DNA of 64,000 bases from Lacibacter sp. H375. Lineage in GTDB: Bacteria > Bacteroidota > Bacteroidia > Chitinophagales > Chitinophagaceae. Position numbers and translations under genes: made by a program. The DNA lies in contig NZ_JBBKTT010000001.1 of NCBI RefSeq assembly GCF_037892425.1, forward strand, positions 2,852,001-2,916,000, in the 5' to 3' direction. Of this stretch, positions 52,187-61,030 are shown one piece after another. Position 1 is the first letter of the stretch. Each line of letters opens with the position of its first letter. Under the pieces are notes generated by a model. It had not been told where the DNA came from and did not search any database. It worked only from the letters and a program-made list of their open reading frames with translations.

Positions 52187-53566
52187 ATGGATGTAGAGAT
52201 TCTTTCCCGCATACAATTCGCTTTTACCATTGCATTTCATTACATCTATCCTCCCATGAGTATTGGTTTGGGGCTGATTCTTGTGATCATGGAGGGAATG
52301 TATCTAAAAACCGGTCGTAAGATCTATGAAGACGCAACCCGTTTCTGGATTAAAATATTTGCGCTCATTTTTGGTATTGGCGTGGCAACAGGCATCATCA
52401 TGGAATTTGAGTTTGGCACAAACTGGGCAACATATTCAAAATATGTAGGCGATATTTTCGGAAGTGCCCTTGCAGCGGAGGGCATTTTTGCCTTTGCACT
52501 TGAATCAGGTTTCCTCGGTATTCTCATCTTTGGTTGGAACAGGGTGAGCTCAAGAGTTCATTTCTTTTCCACCATCATGGTGTTTCTTGGTTCTTTGTTT
52601 TCTGCGATCTGGATCGTTGTTGCAAACTCCTGGCAGCAGACTCCCGCAGGTTATCATATTGTTGGCGATGGAATGAATGCAAGAGCAGAGATCACAGATT
52701 TCTGGGCAATGGTATTTAATCCATCTAGTGTTGATCGCTTAACACATGTGTGGATCGGAGCATTTCTTTCCGGTGCTTTTTTAGTGTTGAGCGTAAATGC
52801 CTATTACATTATCCGCAAACGTCATCTTGAAATCGCACGACCGTCTTTTAAAATAGCCTTGATTGTGGCTGCCGCCTGTTCCTTACTGCAATTAGTTGTT
52901 GGGCATCGAAGTGCAGATGGTGTAGCAAAAAATCAACCGGCTAAGCTTGCAGCAATTGAAGGGCATTACGATACGTTGGCGAAAGCTGATATGTTTCTGT
53001 TGGGATATGTGAACAACAAAACACAGGAGGTGAGTGGATTGAAAATTCCGGGTGGGCTTTCTTTTTTGCTGCACGGAAATTTTAATGAACCGGTAAAAGG
53101 GTTGAATGCGTTTCCTGAAGATGATCGTCCGAAACAGATCAATGCCATCTTCCAGTTCTATCATATGATGGTGGCATGTGGCATGAGTATGATTGCTCTG
53201 ACATTGTTCGCCGTTTGGCAATGGAAGCGCAATCGTTTATTTGAAACAAAATGGTTGATGTGGATATTTGTGTTCAGTGTAATATTACCTCAAATTGCAA
53301 ACCAGGCAGGATGGTTTGCAGCTGAAATGGGAAGGCAGCCATGGGTGGTGTATGGATTACTGCGCACTTCCGATGCATTGTCGAAAACAGTAACAGCTAA
53401 CCAGGTATTATTTTCATTGATCATGTTTACAGTTGTGTACATATTGCTATTGTTTTTATTTCTATACCTGTTGAACAAGAAAATAAAGCACGGCCCTGTA
53501 AGCGATCATGCAAAAGAAGAACTTGAAGAAGGCAGTAAACGTAACAACCCAATCATGAAACAGTAA
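52187..53566 (+). CDS. cydA: Cytochrome bd ubiquinol oxidase subunit I
   Basis: 459 residues from ATG 52187, which starts [29 protein letters not shown] as in family members; a longer reading from 52145 would begin before the predicted transcript start. About nine membrane helices; heme b558 ligand His in the N-terminal [21 protein letters not shown] (proton path), the Q-loop region ([55 protein letters not shown]; short Q loop) and [15 protein letters not shown] near the end. It reduces O2 to water with quinol as donor, with high oxygen affinity. cydB follows after two bases. Confidence 0.96.
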   Translation: MDVEILSRIQFAFTIAFHYIYPPMSIGLGLILVIMEGMYLKTGRKIYEDATRFWIKIFALIFGIGVATGIIMEFEFGTNWATYSKYVGDIFGSALAAEGIFAFALESGFLGILIFGWNRVSSRVHFFSTIMVFLGSLFSAIWIVVANSWQQTPAGYHIVGDGMNARAEITDFWAMVFNPSSVDRLTHVWIGAFLSGAFLVLSVNAYYIIRKRHLEIARPSFKIALIVAAACSLLQLVVGHRSADGVAKNQPAKLAAIEGHYDTLAKADMFLLGYVNNKTQEVSGLKIPGGLSFLLHGNFNEPVKGLNAFPEDDRPKQINAIFQFYHMMVACGMSMIALTLFAVWQWKRNRLFETKWLMWIFVFSVILPQIANQAGWFAAEMGRQPWVVYGLLRTSDALSKTVTANQVLFSLIMFTVVYILLLFLFLYLLNKKIKHGPVSDHAKEELEEGSKRNNPIMKQ

Positions 53567-53568
53567 GT

Positions 53569-54603
53569 ATGGAAACTTTTCTCGGATTAGATTACAATGT
53601 TTGGTGGTTCCTCGTATTCGGTGGTGTTATCAGCGGATATGCAATTCTCGATGGGTTCGATCTTGGTGCCGGAGCTCTTCATTTGCTACTTAACAAAGAG
53701 CAAAGCCGCCGTATTGCTATGAATGCCATTGGTCCTGTTTGGGATGGTAACGAAGTTTGGTTGGTAATTGGTGGTGGTGCTTTGTTTGCCGGCTTCCCGG
53801 TGGCGTATGCTGCAATATTCTCTGCCTTTTATGTTCCATTCATGATCTTCATGGTAGGTTTGATCTTTCGTGCCGTTGCCATCGAATTTCGAAGTAAAGA
53901 ACCAATGCTTTGGTGGCGTAAAACATGGGATGTTGTTTATAATATTGCCTGCATCGTTATTTCACTTTCATTAGGATTGATGTTGGGAAACGTTGCATTT
54001 GGTATTCCATTAAATGCAGACAAAGAATTTGCAGGTAACTGGATGTCGTTCTTTCATCCGTTCCCGATCATGGTGTCGGTTACTACGTTGGCCCTCTTTC
54101 TGATGCATGGAGCTATTTATCTTACCATGAAAACCGAGAACCGGTTGTACACAAAAATGCATTTGCTGGCGAATAACTTCACCGTATTTTTTGTGTTGAG
54201 TTTTGTTATTACAACATTATACACGCTGCTTTATATTCCGCATTTGTGCGATCAGTTCAGGCAAAACCCAGGTTTGTTTTTATTGCCGGTATTGATGATA
54301 CTTGCCATTGCAAATATCCCAAGGCAGATCAAGAAAGGATTGTACCGTTATGCATTTCTGAGTTCAGCAATAACGATAGCTTTATTGCTGATCATGGTGG
54401 CAGTAGAAATATTTCCCTACCTTCTTTATGCCAGCAACGACATCAATAACAGCATCACCATTCACAATGCAGCAGCCTCTGCAAAAACAATGAAGATATT
54501 GCTCATCATTGCGCTTATTGGTACGCCGTTAGTTGGATTGTACACCGCATTCGTATTCTGGACGTTTAAAGGAAAGGTTAAGCTGGATGAGATGAGTTAC
54601 TAA
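53569..54603 (+). CDS. cydB: Cytochrome bd ubiquinol oxidase subunit II
   Basis: 344 residues with eight hydrophobic helices. Family features: ISGYAILDGFDLGAGALHLLL near the N-terminus, GPVWDGNEVWLVIGGGALFAGFPVAYA, and FHPFPIMVSVTTLALFLMHGAIYL. Forms the heterodimer with CydA. Two bases separate it from cydA, so translation is likely coupled. No cydX or cydCD genes are visible next to it. Confidence 0.96.
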   Translation: METFLGLDYNVWWFLVFGGVISGYAILDGFDLGAGALHLLLNKEQSRRIAMNAIGPVWDGNEVWLVIGGGALFAGFPVAYAAIFSAFYVPFMIFMVGLIFRAVAIEFRSKEPMLWWRKTWDVVYNIACIVISLSLGLMLGNVAFGIPLNADKEFAGNWMSFFHPFPIMVSVTTLALFLMHGAIYLTMKTENRLYTKMHLLANNFTVFFVLSFVITTLYTLLYIPHLCDQFRQNPGLFLLPVLMILAIANIPRQIKKGLYRYAFLSSAITIALLLIMVAVEIFPYLLYASNDINNSITIHNAAASAKTMKILLIIALIGTPLVGLYTAFVFWTFKGKVKLDEMSY

Positions 54604-54684
54604 AAGCAAACACACAACATTGTCACTTGCTGTTTGTTACAGAAAGAACATTTAATTCATGAAGCAGTTAGCGATGATTGTTTT

Positions 54685-55092
54685 TTAATCGTTATGATCG
54701 AAGTGGAGATGCTGTTTGTACGCCCCCGCAGCCACATGCAACGCAAACGCTGCAATCGCAGTATCCTTTAATAAATTGACGAGTGCCATTTGCCGCATTT
54801 CAGGTGCACCTGCATTCATCGAATTGGGGAAGTGGATAGTTAATACAAAAAAAAGCAGCATGCCTGCCAGCAGGTAACCGGCAACCTTCACAAATTTGTT
54901 TGTGAGAAAAGAAACACCTGCCAAAATAAAAGCAGTGCCCACAACATAAACCCAGATTACTCCGCCGGGTAAACCATCGGGAACAAATACCAATAAATCG
55001 TACGGATTCTTGTAGTGAAAAATACCAAATGCAATGAGGATTACGGACAGCAAATAAATAGCAATACGTGAGACGATGTGGTAATGTTTCAT
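54685..55092 (-). CDS. DoxX-like small membrane protein
   Basis: 135 residues with four hydrophobic helices (RIAIYLLSVILIAFGIFHY, PGGVIWVYVVGTAFILAGVSFLT, VAGYLLAGMLLFFVLTIH, LLKDTAIAAFALHVAAGAY). The YxxxIxxxxxGxxHF pattern is that of DoxX-like proteins of unknown function. Convergent with cydB, so not part of the oxidase operon. Confidence 0.72.
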   Translation of the reverse strand: MKHYHIVSRIAIYLLSVILIAFGIFHYKNPYDLLVFVPDGLPGGVIWVYVVGTAFILAGVSFLTNKFVKVAGYLLAGMLLFFVLTIHFPNSMNAGAPEMRQMALVNLLKDTAIAAFALHVAAGAYKQHLHFDHND

Positions 55093-55334
55093 AACAGAAG
55101 GCTTTTGATGAAAAAATATATGTCTGTCGTTAACTTCTTCTCAGTCAATAATACTAGGTGCTGTAATGAAACCGTTTCTTACAGTAATTTAAGAAATAAT
55201 TTGATGAATAAAAAAAGGAATTATTGGCAGGGATTAGAAGAATAAAAACTGCCGCCATTGATTTTTAGATCAGGTTTTTTGTTCAATGTTAATCGGAGCA
55301 ATCATAACTCTGTAGCAATTGTGAGCTTGCAGTT

Positions 55335-56480
55335 TTATTTGCGGATGTAGATCTGTCTTGAAATAGTTCGGCTTTTTGTATGTGCCTGCACAATCAAATG
55401 GCCTTCGGGCAAACTGCTCGCAGGCAAGGTAAATTGCGTATTACTTCCCTGGTTAGGAATAAATGAAATGAGCTTCCCACTTGGTTTAAAAATATTGCAA
55501 CGTAAAATTGGATCCGCTCCTTGAAACTCCACTGTTTTATTACTGCTATTTACTTTTATTAGCAGGTCTTCAGGCTCGTTTTGCAATTTTACCTGAATGA
55601 TCTCCGAATAGGAGACAGCACCGCTTACATCAACTATTTTCAACCTGTAATTATTATTTCGGGATGGTTGCTGATCGTAGGCCAGGAATTTTTTCTTTTG
55701 TCCAGGCACATCAGATGCATAAATGCTTTGCAGGTTTATCCAGTCGGAATTGTCGATCTTTCGTTCTACGGCAAATTCTTTGATCGTGTGATCCTGTTTT
55801 GTTTCCCAAGTCAATTCAACCGTATTATTCTTTGCTGTGCAGCTAAAACCTGCAAGGCCAACAGGGAGAACAATGTGTTGGTAATAAACAACGATCCTCA
55901 CATCATCAACATCGGCTGACAGGAACAGGCCCGCCAATCCGCTTTTTAATTCAGCTGTAAATGCAAGACCGAAATCTTCATCGTTCACATCTGCCGGTGT
56001 CCATGTTGTTCCCCATAGATCAGAGGAGCTGCCATAAGTAATGGTTGTAGCAGAACCTGTCCAGTTAGTTGAAGTGTTTGCTTTATTAGTGCCGACAATA
56101 CTACCATTTTTTACAAGTCGTAATGTGTGATCACGAACAGAGGCACCAAGAAGGCCAAGACCACTTGCTTTTCGCTCAATAATCACTTCGATACCACAGA
56201 TGGTTACTGCGCCCGGTATGCCAAGGTCAAAATCTTCCAACATCATGTAATTGGAATGAACGGTGGCAAGAATGCCTAACAAATACCCGGCACTTGCATA
56301 TTGATTGTTGGAGGTATAAACATTTGTAGCATTTGACCAGGAAAATATGCCGGTGGAATTATTATTGCTTACTGATCCCGCAGATCTGTCATCAGAAGCG
56401 TCGCATTGAGTCATGCCAAGTTGTGATGAAAAAATAAAAACAAGCAGTAATAAGAAGGGAATCCTATGTATGCTTTTCAT
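55335..56480 (-). CDS. Secreted protein with type IX secretion-like C-terminal domain
   Basis: 381 residues; signal peptide 1-24 (ending GMTQ). An N-terminal beta-rich adhesin-like region (CDASDDRSAGSVSNNNSTGIFSWSNATNVYTSNNQYASAGYLL..., VDDVRIVVYYQ) is followed by an FN3-like segment (VELTWETKQDHTIKEFAVERKIDNSDW) and a final 75 residues (EDLLIKVNSSNKTVEFQGADPILRCNIFKPSGKLISF...RTISRQIYIRK) that fit the sorting signal used by type IX secretion. It is likely exported to the cell surface. No catalytic motif. Confidence 0.8.
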   Translation of the reverse strand: MKSIHRIPFLLLLVFIFSSQLGMTQCDASDDRSAGSVSNNNSTGIFSWSNATNVYTSNNQYASAGYLLGILATVHSNYMMLEDFDLGIPGAVTICGIEVIIERKASGLGLLGASVRDHTLRLVKNGSIVGTNKANTSTNWTGSATTITYGSSSDLWGTTWTPADVNDEDFGLAFTAELKSGLAGLFLSADVDDVRIVVYYQHIVLPVGLAGFSCTAKNNTVELTWETKQDHTIKEFAVERKIDNSDWINLQSIYASDVPGQKKKFLAYDQQPSRNNNYRLKIVDVSGAVSYSEIIQVKLQNEPEDLLIKVNSSNKTVEFQGADPILRCNIFKPSGKLISFIPNQGSNTQFTLPASSLPEGHLIVQAHTKSRTISRQIYIRK

Positions 56481-56593
56481 GGTTGGATGTTTTGGATTTT
56501 GGTTAGATCCTGGTTAGCAGGAATCATAGTTAAATTACCAAATACACCTGTTAAATGCAAGTAACGAATGGAGTAACCTCGTAAAATAAAAAA

Positions 56594-56628
56594 AAACCCT
56601 TAGTTAAACGATGGTTATATAAGGGTTT
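56594..56628 (-). terminator. Terminator of the acyl-CoA reductase gene
   Basis: 9-bp perfect stem (AAACCCTTA / TAAGGGTTT) with a 17-nt loop; on the minus strand it is followed by a run of nine T. Confidence 0.82.
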
Positions 56629-56674
56629 ACATTTATGGATCCACGTTGGTTTATTATTGTAGGAGAACCTAAAA

Positions 56675-57670
56675 TTACAGGCTCAGCAAAAATGCCATAA
56701 CATCAATTCCATCTGCATAATCCATCAAACCCGGTTGTTGCGCCTCACCAAAGGGAAGAAAATCCTTCCCAACAATTGCCTGTACCTGTTCATTTCTTTT
56801 AAGACTGTTGATGACATCAGCTTGTTGCTCGTAATAGCTGTAGTGCAACGTGCCAATAGGAGAAAAAACCTGTTCATTCTCAATGAGCACAATACAATCG
56901 TTGGTCATGTAGTATATATTATTCATGAGGTAGATCGCCAACTGGTAGTCGTAATTATTGCGATACTTATGGTGATCAAACATCCAGCTGTATTTCCTGA
57001 GTGCATTTAGCAATGGCACAAAATCGTATCCGGTTGATACGTATAACTTGGTAATGTTGCGGCAACCAAGTCCAAAATATTGCATTATATCATCAGCTAA
57101 CAACGATAATTCAGTCTCTGTTTCACTGCCGGTTAATATGGCAACAGAAGTTCTGTTTTTTCTTATGATGGAAGGATAACGCCCAAAATAATAGTCAAAA
57201 TAACGGGCACTGTTATCACTACCTGTTGCAATGTAGGCATCACAATCTTTCAACATGCTGTTGAATTGCACACGCTCTGCAACAGCAGGATTCCACTCGG
57301 TCATCTTTGTTACAAGATGTTTCAGCAGCACATCATCTTTCGATGAAAGTTTACAAACCTGTTTATGACCGCTAACAAATACACATAGGAAATCGTGAAA
57401 GCCAACAAGAGGAATATTTCCGGCCATAACAATGCCAACAGTCTTTGGAATAATGTTATCATCGAGATGATAGTGATCAGCCCAGTTACGTAAAAGATCA
57501 TTGTTTAAAAAATTGTCGGCAACAGCTTCAGCTGCTGTTTGTATGAACCTTTGTGTAAACCAATTGTTTAGTTGCTCAGCCTGCCTGCAGGCATTTTGCC
57601 ATTCAGTTGGTTGTTCAGAAATATATTGTCTTAGTTGGTATAAAATTTCCAGTCTTTGTTGTAAATTCAT
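56675..57670 (-). CDS. LuxC-like acyl-CoA (fatty acyl) reductase
   Basis: 331 residues, shorter than LuxC (about 480). NADPH-dependent aldehyde-dehydrogenase-like fold: IVMAGNIPLVGFHDFLCVFVSGHKQVCKLSS, ATGSDNSARYFDYYFGRYPSIIRKNRTSVAIL, and the catalytic Cys in YFGLGCRNITKLYV. Such enzymes reduce activated acyl groups (acyl-CoA or acyl-protein) to aldehydes. The gene faces the ferredoxin gene across 67 bp. Confidence 0.87.
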   Translation of the reverse strand: MNLQQRLEILYQLRQYISEQPTEWQNACRQAEQLNNWFTQRFIQTAAEAVADNFLNNDLLRNWADHYHLDDNIIPKTVGIVMAGNIPLVGFHDFLCVFVSGHKQVCKLSSKDDVLLKHLVTKMTEWNPAVAERVQFNSMLKDCDAYIATGSDNSARYFDYYFGRYPSIIRKNRTSVAILTGSETETELSLLADDIMQYFGLGCRNITKLYVSTGYDFVPLLNALRKYSWMFDHHKYRNNYDYQLAIYLMNNIYYMTNDCIVLIENEQVFSPIGTLHYSYYEQQADVINSLKRNEQVQAIVGKDFLPFGEAQQPGLMDYADGIDVMAFLLSL

Positions 57671-57737
57671 TCAGAGCTTTGCTTTACATTTGAAATGCAA
57701 AAGTAATTCAAAACTAACCCTAAAATTTTCAAACAGT

Positions 57738-58088
57738 ATGGCTATAAAAATTACAGAAGAATGTATTAACTGCGGAGCCTGTGAACCAGAGTGTCCAAAT
57801 AATGCAATTTATGAAGGCGGTGTAGAATGGGCGATTGCAGACGGAACAACAGTAAAAGGATCTTATACCCTGATTGATGGTACCGTAGTAGATGCTGCTG
57901 CTAAAAATGCACCGGTAAGTATGGATACATATTATATCACACCGAATAAGTGTACAGAATGCCAGGGCTTTCATGAAGAGCCACAATGTGCTTCGGTTTG
58001 CCCGGTTGACTGCTGTGTCCCTGATGAAATGTATGTAGAAACCGTGGAAGATCTGTTGGCAAGAAAAGATCGTTTACACTTGGCATAA
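57738..58088 (+). CDS. Two-[4Fe-4S] ferredoxin
   Basis: The frame is open from 57501, but ATG 57738 starts a normal ferredoxin (MAIKITEECINCGACEPECPNNAIYEG), giving 116 residues. Cluster I: CINCGACEPEC..., cluster II: CTECQGFHEEPQCASVCPVDCC. A 45-residue insert lies between the two halves. It carries low-potential electrons in the cytoplasm. Divergent from the acyl-CoA reductase, which suggests it may serve it or share regulation; ends in its own terminator. Confidence 0.94.
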   Translation: MAIKITEECINCGACEPECPNNAIYEGGVEWAIADGTTVKGSYTLIDGTVVDAAAKNAPVSMDTYYITPNKCTECQGFHEEPQCASVCPVDCCVPDEMYVETVEDLLARKDRLHLA

Positions 58089-58160
58089 TTTTTCTCTCAG
58101 ATGGATGAGTTCCCGTAAGAACGATTCCGGAATACAGCGGGTGATATTTCCCGTTAAAAA

Positions 58161-58188
58161 AAGGTGAAGGCTTGAAAACCTTCACCTT
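58161..58188 (+). terminator. Terminator of the ferredoxin gene
   Basis: 10-bp perfect stem (AAGGTGAAGG / CCTTCACCTT), 8-nt loop, then GCTTTTTAT. Confidence 0.88.
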
Positions 58189-58196
58189 GCTTTTTA

Positions 58197-58203
58197 TATC
58201 TTG
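58197..58203 (+). promoter_or_regulatory. -7-like element TATCTTG before the DUF4440 gene
   Basis: TATCTTG lacks one T of TAnnTTTG and is 5 nt from the ATG at 58209; another near-leaderless arrangement, weaker than those at 22288 and 33147. Confidence 0.4.
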
Positions 58204-58208
58204 CACGC

Positions 58209-58694
58209 ATGAAGAAGTTATCGTTTGTAGCATTGTTGGTTGTGATTTTGGTTTCGTGTCGCTGGGAATTCAACAAAAAAGATAAGCCTGAAAATACCGA
58301 AGCATCAGAGCAGCAACTGAAAGAAATGGTTGATACCGACAAAGCCTTTTCTGCCGCCAGCGAAAAAAACGGTATGAAAAAGGCCTTTCTTGAATACATT
58401 GCTGACGATGCGGTATTGCTTCGCCCGGGTCTTTTACCAATTGTAGAAGGAGATGTGATCAAATTCCTGAATGCGCAGGAAGATACTTCCTTTACTATGA
58501 CATGGGATCCTAAAGGCGGAGACATTGCATCTTCAGGTGATATGGGTTACACCTACGGTGTATATAAAGTTGCAACAGCCGACACTACTTTAATGGGTAC
58601 TTACTTAAATGTATGGCGCAAACAAGACGACGGGAAATGGAAATTTGTGATCGACACCGGCAACCCCGGCGTTGACAAAGAAGGCATCGAATAA
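58209..58694 (+). CDS. SnoaL-like/DUF4440 lipoprotein
   Basis: 161 residues; lipoprotein signal with Cys at residue 17 (VILVSC). The mature part has a NTF2-like fold: LKEMVDTDKAFSAASEKNGMKKAFLEYIADDAVLLRPGLLPIVEGDVIKFLNAQ, GDIASSGDMGYTYGVYKV, YLNVWRKQDDGKWKFVIDTGNPG. Family members range from isomerases to non-catalytic binding proteins. Stands 103 bp before ddl and may be in its operon. Confidence 0.86.
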   Translation: MKKLSFVALLVVILVSCRWEFNKKDKPENTEASEQQLKEMVDTDKAFSAASEKNGMKKAFLEYIADDAVLLRPGLLPIVEGDVIKFLNAQEDTSFTMTWDPKGGDIASSGDMGYTYGVYKVATADTTLMGTYLNVWRKQDDGKWKFVIDTGNPGVDKEGIE

Positions 58695-58797
58695 TCTAAT
58701 TACTGGCAGGATTATTGACAAGAAAAGCCTGCCTGAAAATACAATACAAGCCCGGTTCATGAACAAAACCGACAGCAGCAATAAAACCATCCGGTAA

Positions 58798-59799
58798 ATG
58801 AATCAACCATTGAACATTGCCCTTGTAACGGGCGGGTATAGCGGCGAAGCAGTGATCTCTTATAAAAGCGCCACTACTATTTATAATCATCTTGACAAAT
58901 CGAAGTTTAATGTGTTTGTAATTGATGTTACAAACGAAGGCTGGTTTTATAAAGTGGGGGATAAGCATGTTTCAGCTGTAGATAAAAATGATTTTACCAT
59001 TACAGTTGACGACAAAAAGATAAGTTTTGATTGTGTGTTCATCGGCATGCATGGCACACCGGGTGAAGACGGAAAACTGCAAGGTTATTTTGATGTATTA
59101 GGATTGCCGTATACTTCGTGTAGTTCTGCAACATCCGCCATTACATTCAATAAACGATATACTGTGGCTGTTGCTGCTTTTGCAGGGATCAATGTGGCGA
59201 AGAGTGTGCACCTGTTCAAACATCAACCAATTAATGCAAGCGATATCAAACTGAAACTACCTGTATTTGTAAAACCGAATAACGGTGGCAGCAGTATTGG
59301 TATGAGTAAAGTGAGCAAGCAGGAAGATCTGTCTGCAGCAATTGAAAAAGCATTTAATGAGGATAGCCAGGTATTGGTAGAGGAAATGATCACCGGTCGT
59401 GAATTCACTATTGGTGTGTTTAAACATAAAGGTGAAATAGTAGCAATGCCAATGACTGAAGTCAAGGCAGATGCAGATATGGAGTTCTTCGATTTCGTTG
59501 CGAAGTACCAAGGTAAGAGTACCGAAATAACGCCAGCTGAGGCAAGTGATGAGGTTTATCAGAAGGTAAGTGATACGGCAAAGAAAGTTTATGCTGTATT
59601 TAACTGTGCAGGTGTAATAAGAATCGACTTTATTTACAATGAAGAACGGAATGAACCGTTTATGCTTGAGATCAATACCATTCCAGGGCAAAGTGATGCG
59701 AGTATTGTGCCACAACAAGTGAAAGCAATGGGTTGGAAACTCGATGATTTTTATGCAGCTTTAATTGATCAGGCAATGGCCGATCACCAAATAAGATAG
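58798..59799 (+). CDS. ddl: D-alanine--D-alanine ligase
   Basis: 333 residues. ATP-grasp ligase: the N-terminal ALVTGGYSGEAVISYKSA, the Glu-Gly pair site (HGTPGEDGKLQGYFD), SCSSATSAITFNKR, KPNNGGSSIGMSKV, VEEMITGREFTIGVF, IRIDFIY and the Mg-binding LEINTIPGQSDASIVPQQV. It makes D-Ala-D-Ala for peptidoglycan. PASTA and rhodanese genes follow on the same strand. Confidence 0.97.
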   Translation: MNQPLNIALVTGGYSGEAVISYKSATTIYNHLDKSKFNVFVIDVTNEGWFYKVGDKHVSAVDKNDFTITVDDKKISFDCVFIGMHGTPGEDGKLQGYFDVLGLPYTSCSSATSAITFNKRYTVAVAAFAGINVAKSVHLFKHQPINASDIKLKLPVFVKPNNGGSSIGMSKVSKQEDLSAAIEKAFNEDSQVLVEEMITGREFTIGVFKHKGEIVAMPMTEVKADADMEFFDFVAKYQGKSTEITPAEASDEVYQKVSDTAKKVYAVFNCAGVIRIDFIYNEERNEPFMLEINTIPGQSDASIVPQQVKAMGWKLDDFYAALIDQAMADHQIR

Positions 59800-59820
59800 T
59801 ATACATTAAATTCAATACCC

Positions 59821-60654
59821 GTGTTTCAATTCGTTACAAACCGTTCATTTTTTATCAACCTGCTTATCGCCATTGTACTTGGCTTTACAGTAGTGTTTAT
59901 ATTTTTTCAATTGCTTGATCGTATTACGCAGCATGGTAAATATGTGAAAGTGCCGGAGGTAAAAGGAAAGAGTATTGATGATGCACGTACATTATTGGAG
60001 CAACAGGGTTTCCAGGTGGAAGTACAGGATAGTATTTATTACGATAGCCTTCCACGCTTGTCAGTGGTAAAACAATCCCCGCTTCCGGAAGAATTGGTAA
60101 AAGTCAACCGCACCGTGTATCTCACAGTGAACAGAGCTCAACCACCGTTGGTTTCAATGCCCAACTTTGTTGGTCAAACATTCCGAAGTGTGCTGCTGCA
60201 ATTAAATGCTCTTGGATTAAAACTTGGCGATACTTCACAACGACCCGATTTTGCTGTGGGTTCTATACTTGAACAAACCTATAACGGTAACCAGATTAGA
60301 CAGGGAACTAAAATTCCAATGGGTAGCCGTATCAGTCTGGTTTTGGGAGGAGGTATTAAACAAACCGAAGTACCTGTTCCTGTATTATTGGGGCTTACCT
60401 TTGCGGAAGCAAAAGTATTACTTGAAAGTAACGATCTGTTGCTTGGTGCAGTGGTTGTTGATGGGGCAATAGCAGATAGTTCGGCTGCATATGTCATCAG
60501 GCAAAACCCGCCAGTACGTGATGATGAAGGCAGGCCGATTCGCATCAGGGGTGGACAGTTGATCGATCTCTGGATCAGTATGGATCGTTCAAAGATCGAC
60601 AGCATTCAACGACCTAAACCCGTAGTTGAACAAAAAGAAGGAAACGAATATTAA
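59821..60654 (+). CDS. PASTA-domain membrane protein without kinase domain
   Basis: 277 residues from a GTG start (FQFVTNRSFFINLLIAIVLGF). One N-terminal membrane helix (about 12-35) then three PASTA repeats (about 43-110, VKVPEVKGKSIDDARTLLEQQGFQVEVQ; 112-185, VSMPNFVGQTFRSVLLQLNALGLKLG; 188-260, EVPVPVLLGLTFAEAKVLLESNDLLLG) and a short tail. PASTA domains bind peptidoglycan or beta-lactams, as in PknB and PBP2x; here there is neither a kinase nor a transpeptidase. It lies 21 bp after ddl, which supports a cell-wall role. Confidence 0.93.
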   Translation: MFQFVTNRSFFINLLIAIVLGFTVVFIFFQLLDRITQHGKYVKVPEVKGKSIDDARTLLEQQGFQVEVQDSIYYDSLPRLSVVKQSPLPEELVKVNRTVYLTVNRAQPPLVSMPNFVGQTFRSVLLQLNALGLKLGDTSQRPDFAVGSILEQTYNGNQIRQGTKIPMGSRISLVLGGGIKQTEVPVPVLLGLTFAEAKVLLESNDLLLGAVVVDGAIADSSAAYVIRQNPPVRDDEGRPIRIRGGQLIDLWISMDRSKIDSIQRPKPVVEQKEGNEY

Positions 60655-60666
60655 AATAATAAAGAA

Positions 60667-60975
60667 ATGAAGACTATTACTGCTGAAGAATTAAAAGCAA
60701 GAATTGATGCAGGTGAACAACTGAATATTGTTGATGTGCGTGAGCCACATGAGCATTCAGATTTTAATATCGGCGGAACCTTGTATCCGCTCGGCCGCAT
60801 TTTGTCAATGGATGTGGATGAATTGGAAAGTTTAAAAGATCAGGAAGTGATCTTTTATTGCCGTAGCGGTAACCGCAGCGGACAAGCTTGCATGTTTGCA
60901 GAAACAATGGGCTTTACCAACGTAGTAAATCTTACTGGAGGAATGCTTAACTGGAGAGAAAAATTCAGCGTTTGA
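60667..60975 (+). CDS. Single-domain rhodanese-like protein
   Basis: 102 residues, one rhodanese domain (ITAEELKARIDAGEQLNIVDVREPHEHSDFNIGGTLYPLGRI). The active-site loop is CRSGNRSGQA, with the catalytic Cys in FYCRSGNRSG. It transfers sulfane sulfur, cytoplasmic. It follows the PASTA gene by 12 bp and closes the operon before a bidirectional terminator. Confidence 0.94.
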   Translation: MKTITAEELKARIDAGEQLNIVDVREPHEHSDFNIGGTLYPLGRILSMDVDELESLKDQEVIFYCRSGNRSGQACMFAETMGFTNVVNLTGGMLNWREKFSV

Positions 60976-60995
60976 TCTTATTGAATCGAAATAAA

Positions 60996-61027
60996 AAAGA
61001 AGGGCACTTTTTTAAGTGCCCTTCTTT
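60996..61027. terminator. Bidirectional terminator between rhodanese and TonB receptor genes
   Basis: 14-bp perfect stem (60996-61009 and 61014-61027; AAAGAAGGGCACTT / AAGTGCCCTTCTTT) with a 4-T loop. T-runs exist on both strands, so it can end both convergent transcripts. Confidence 0.93.
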
Positions 61028-61030
61028 CAT

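Noticed and set aside
55093-55334. Gene or RNA between the DoxX-like gene and the T9SS-type protein
   Set aside because: AT-rich spacer of 242 bp; no open frame of protein-like composition, no clear hairpin.
57501-57737. N-terminal extension of the ferredoxin
   Set aside because: The upstream part overlaps the divergent acyl-CoA reductase and does not look like protein; ATG 57738 gives a standard ferredoxin start.
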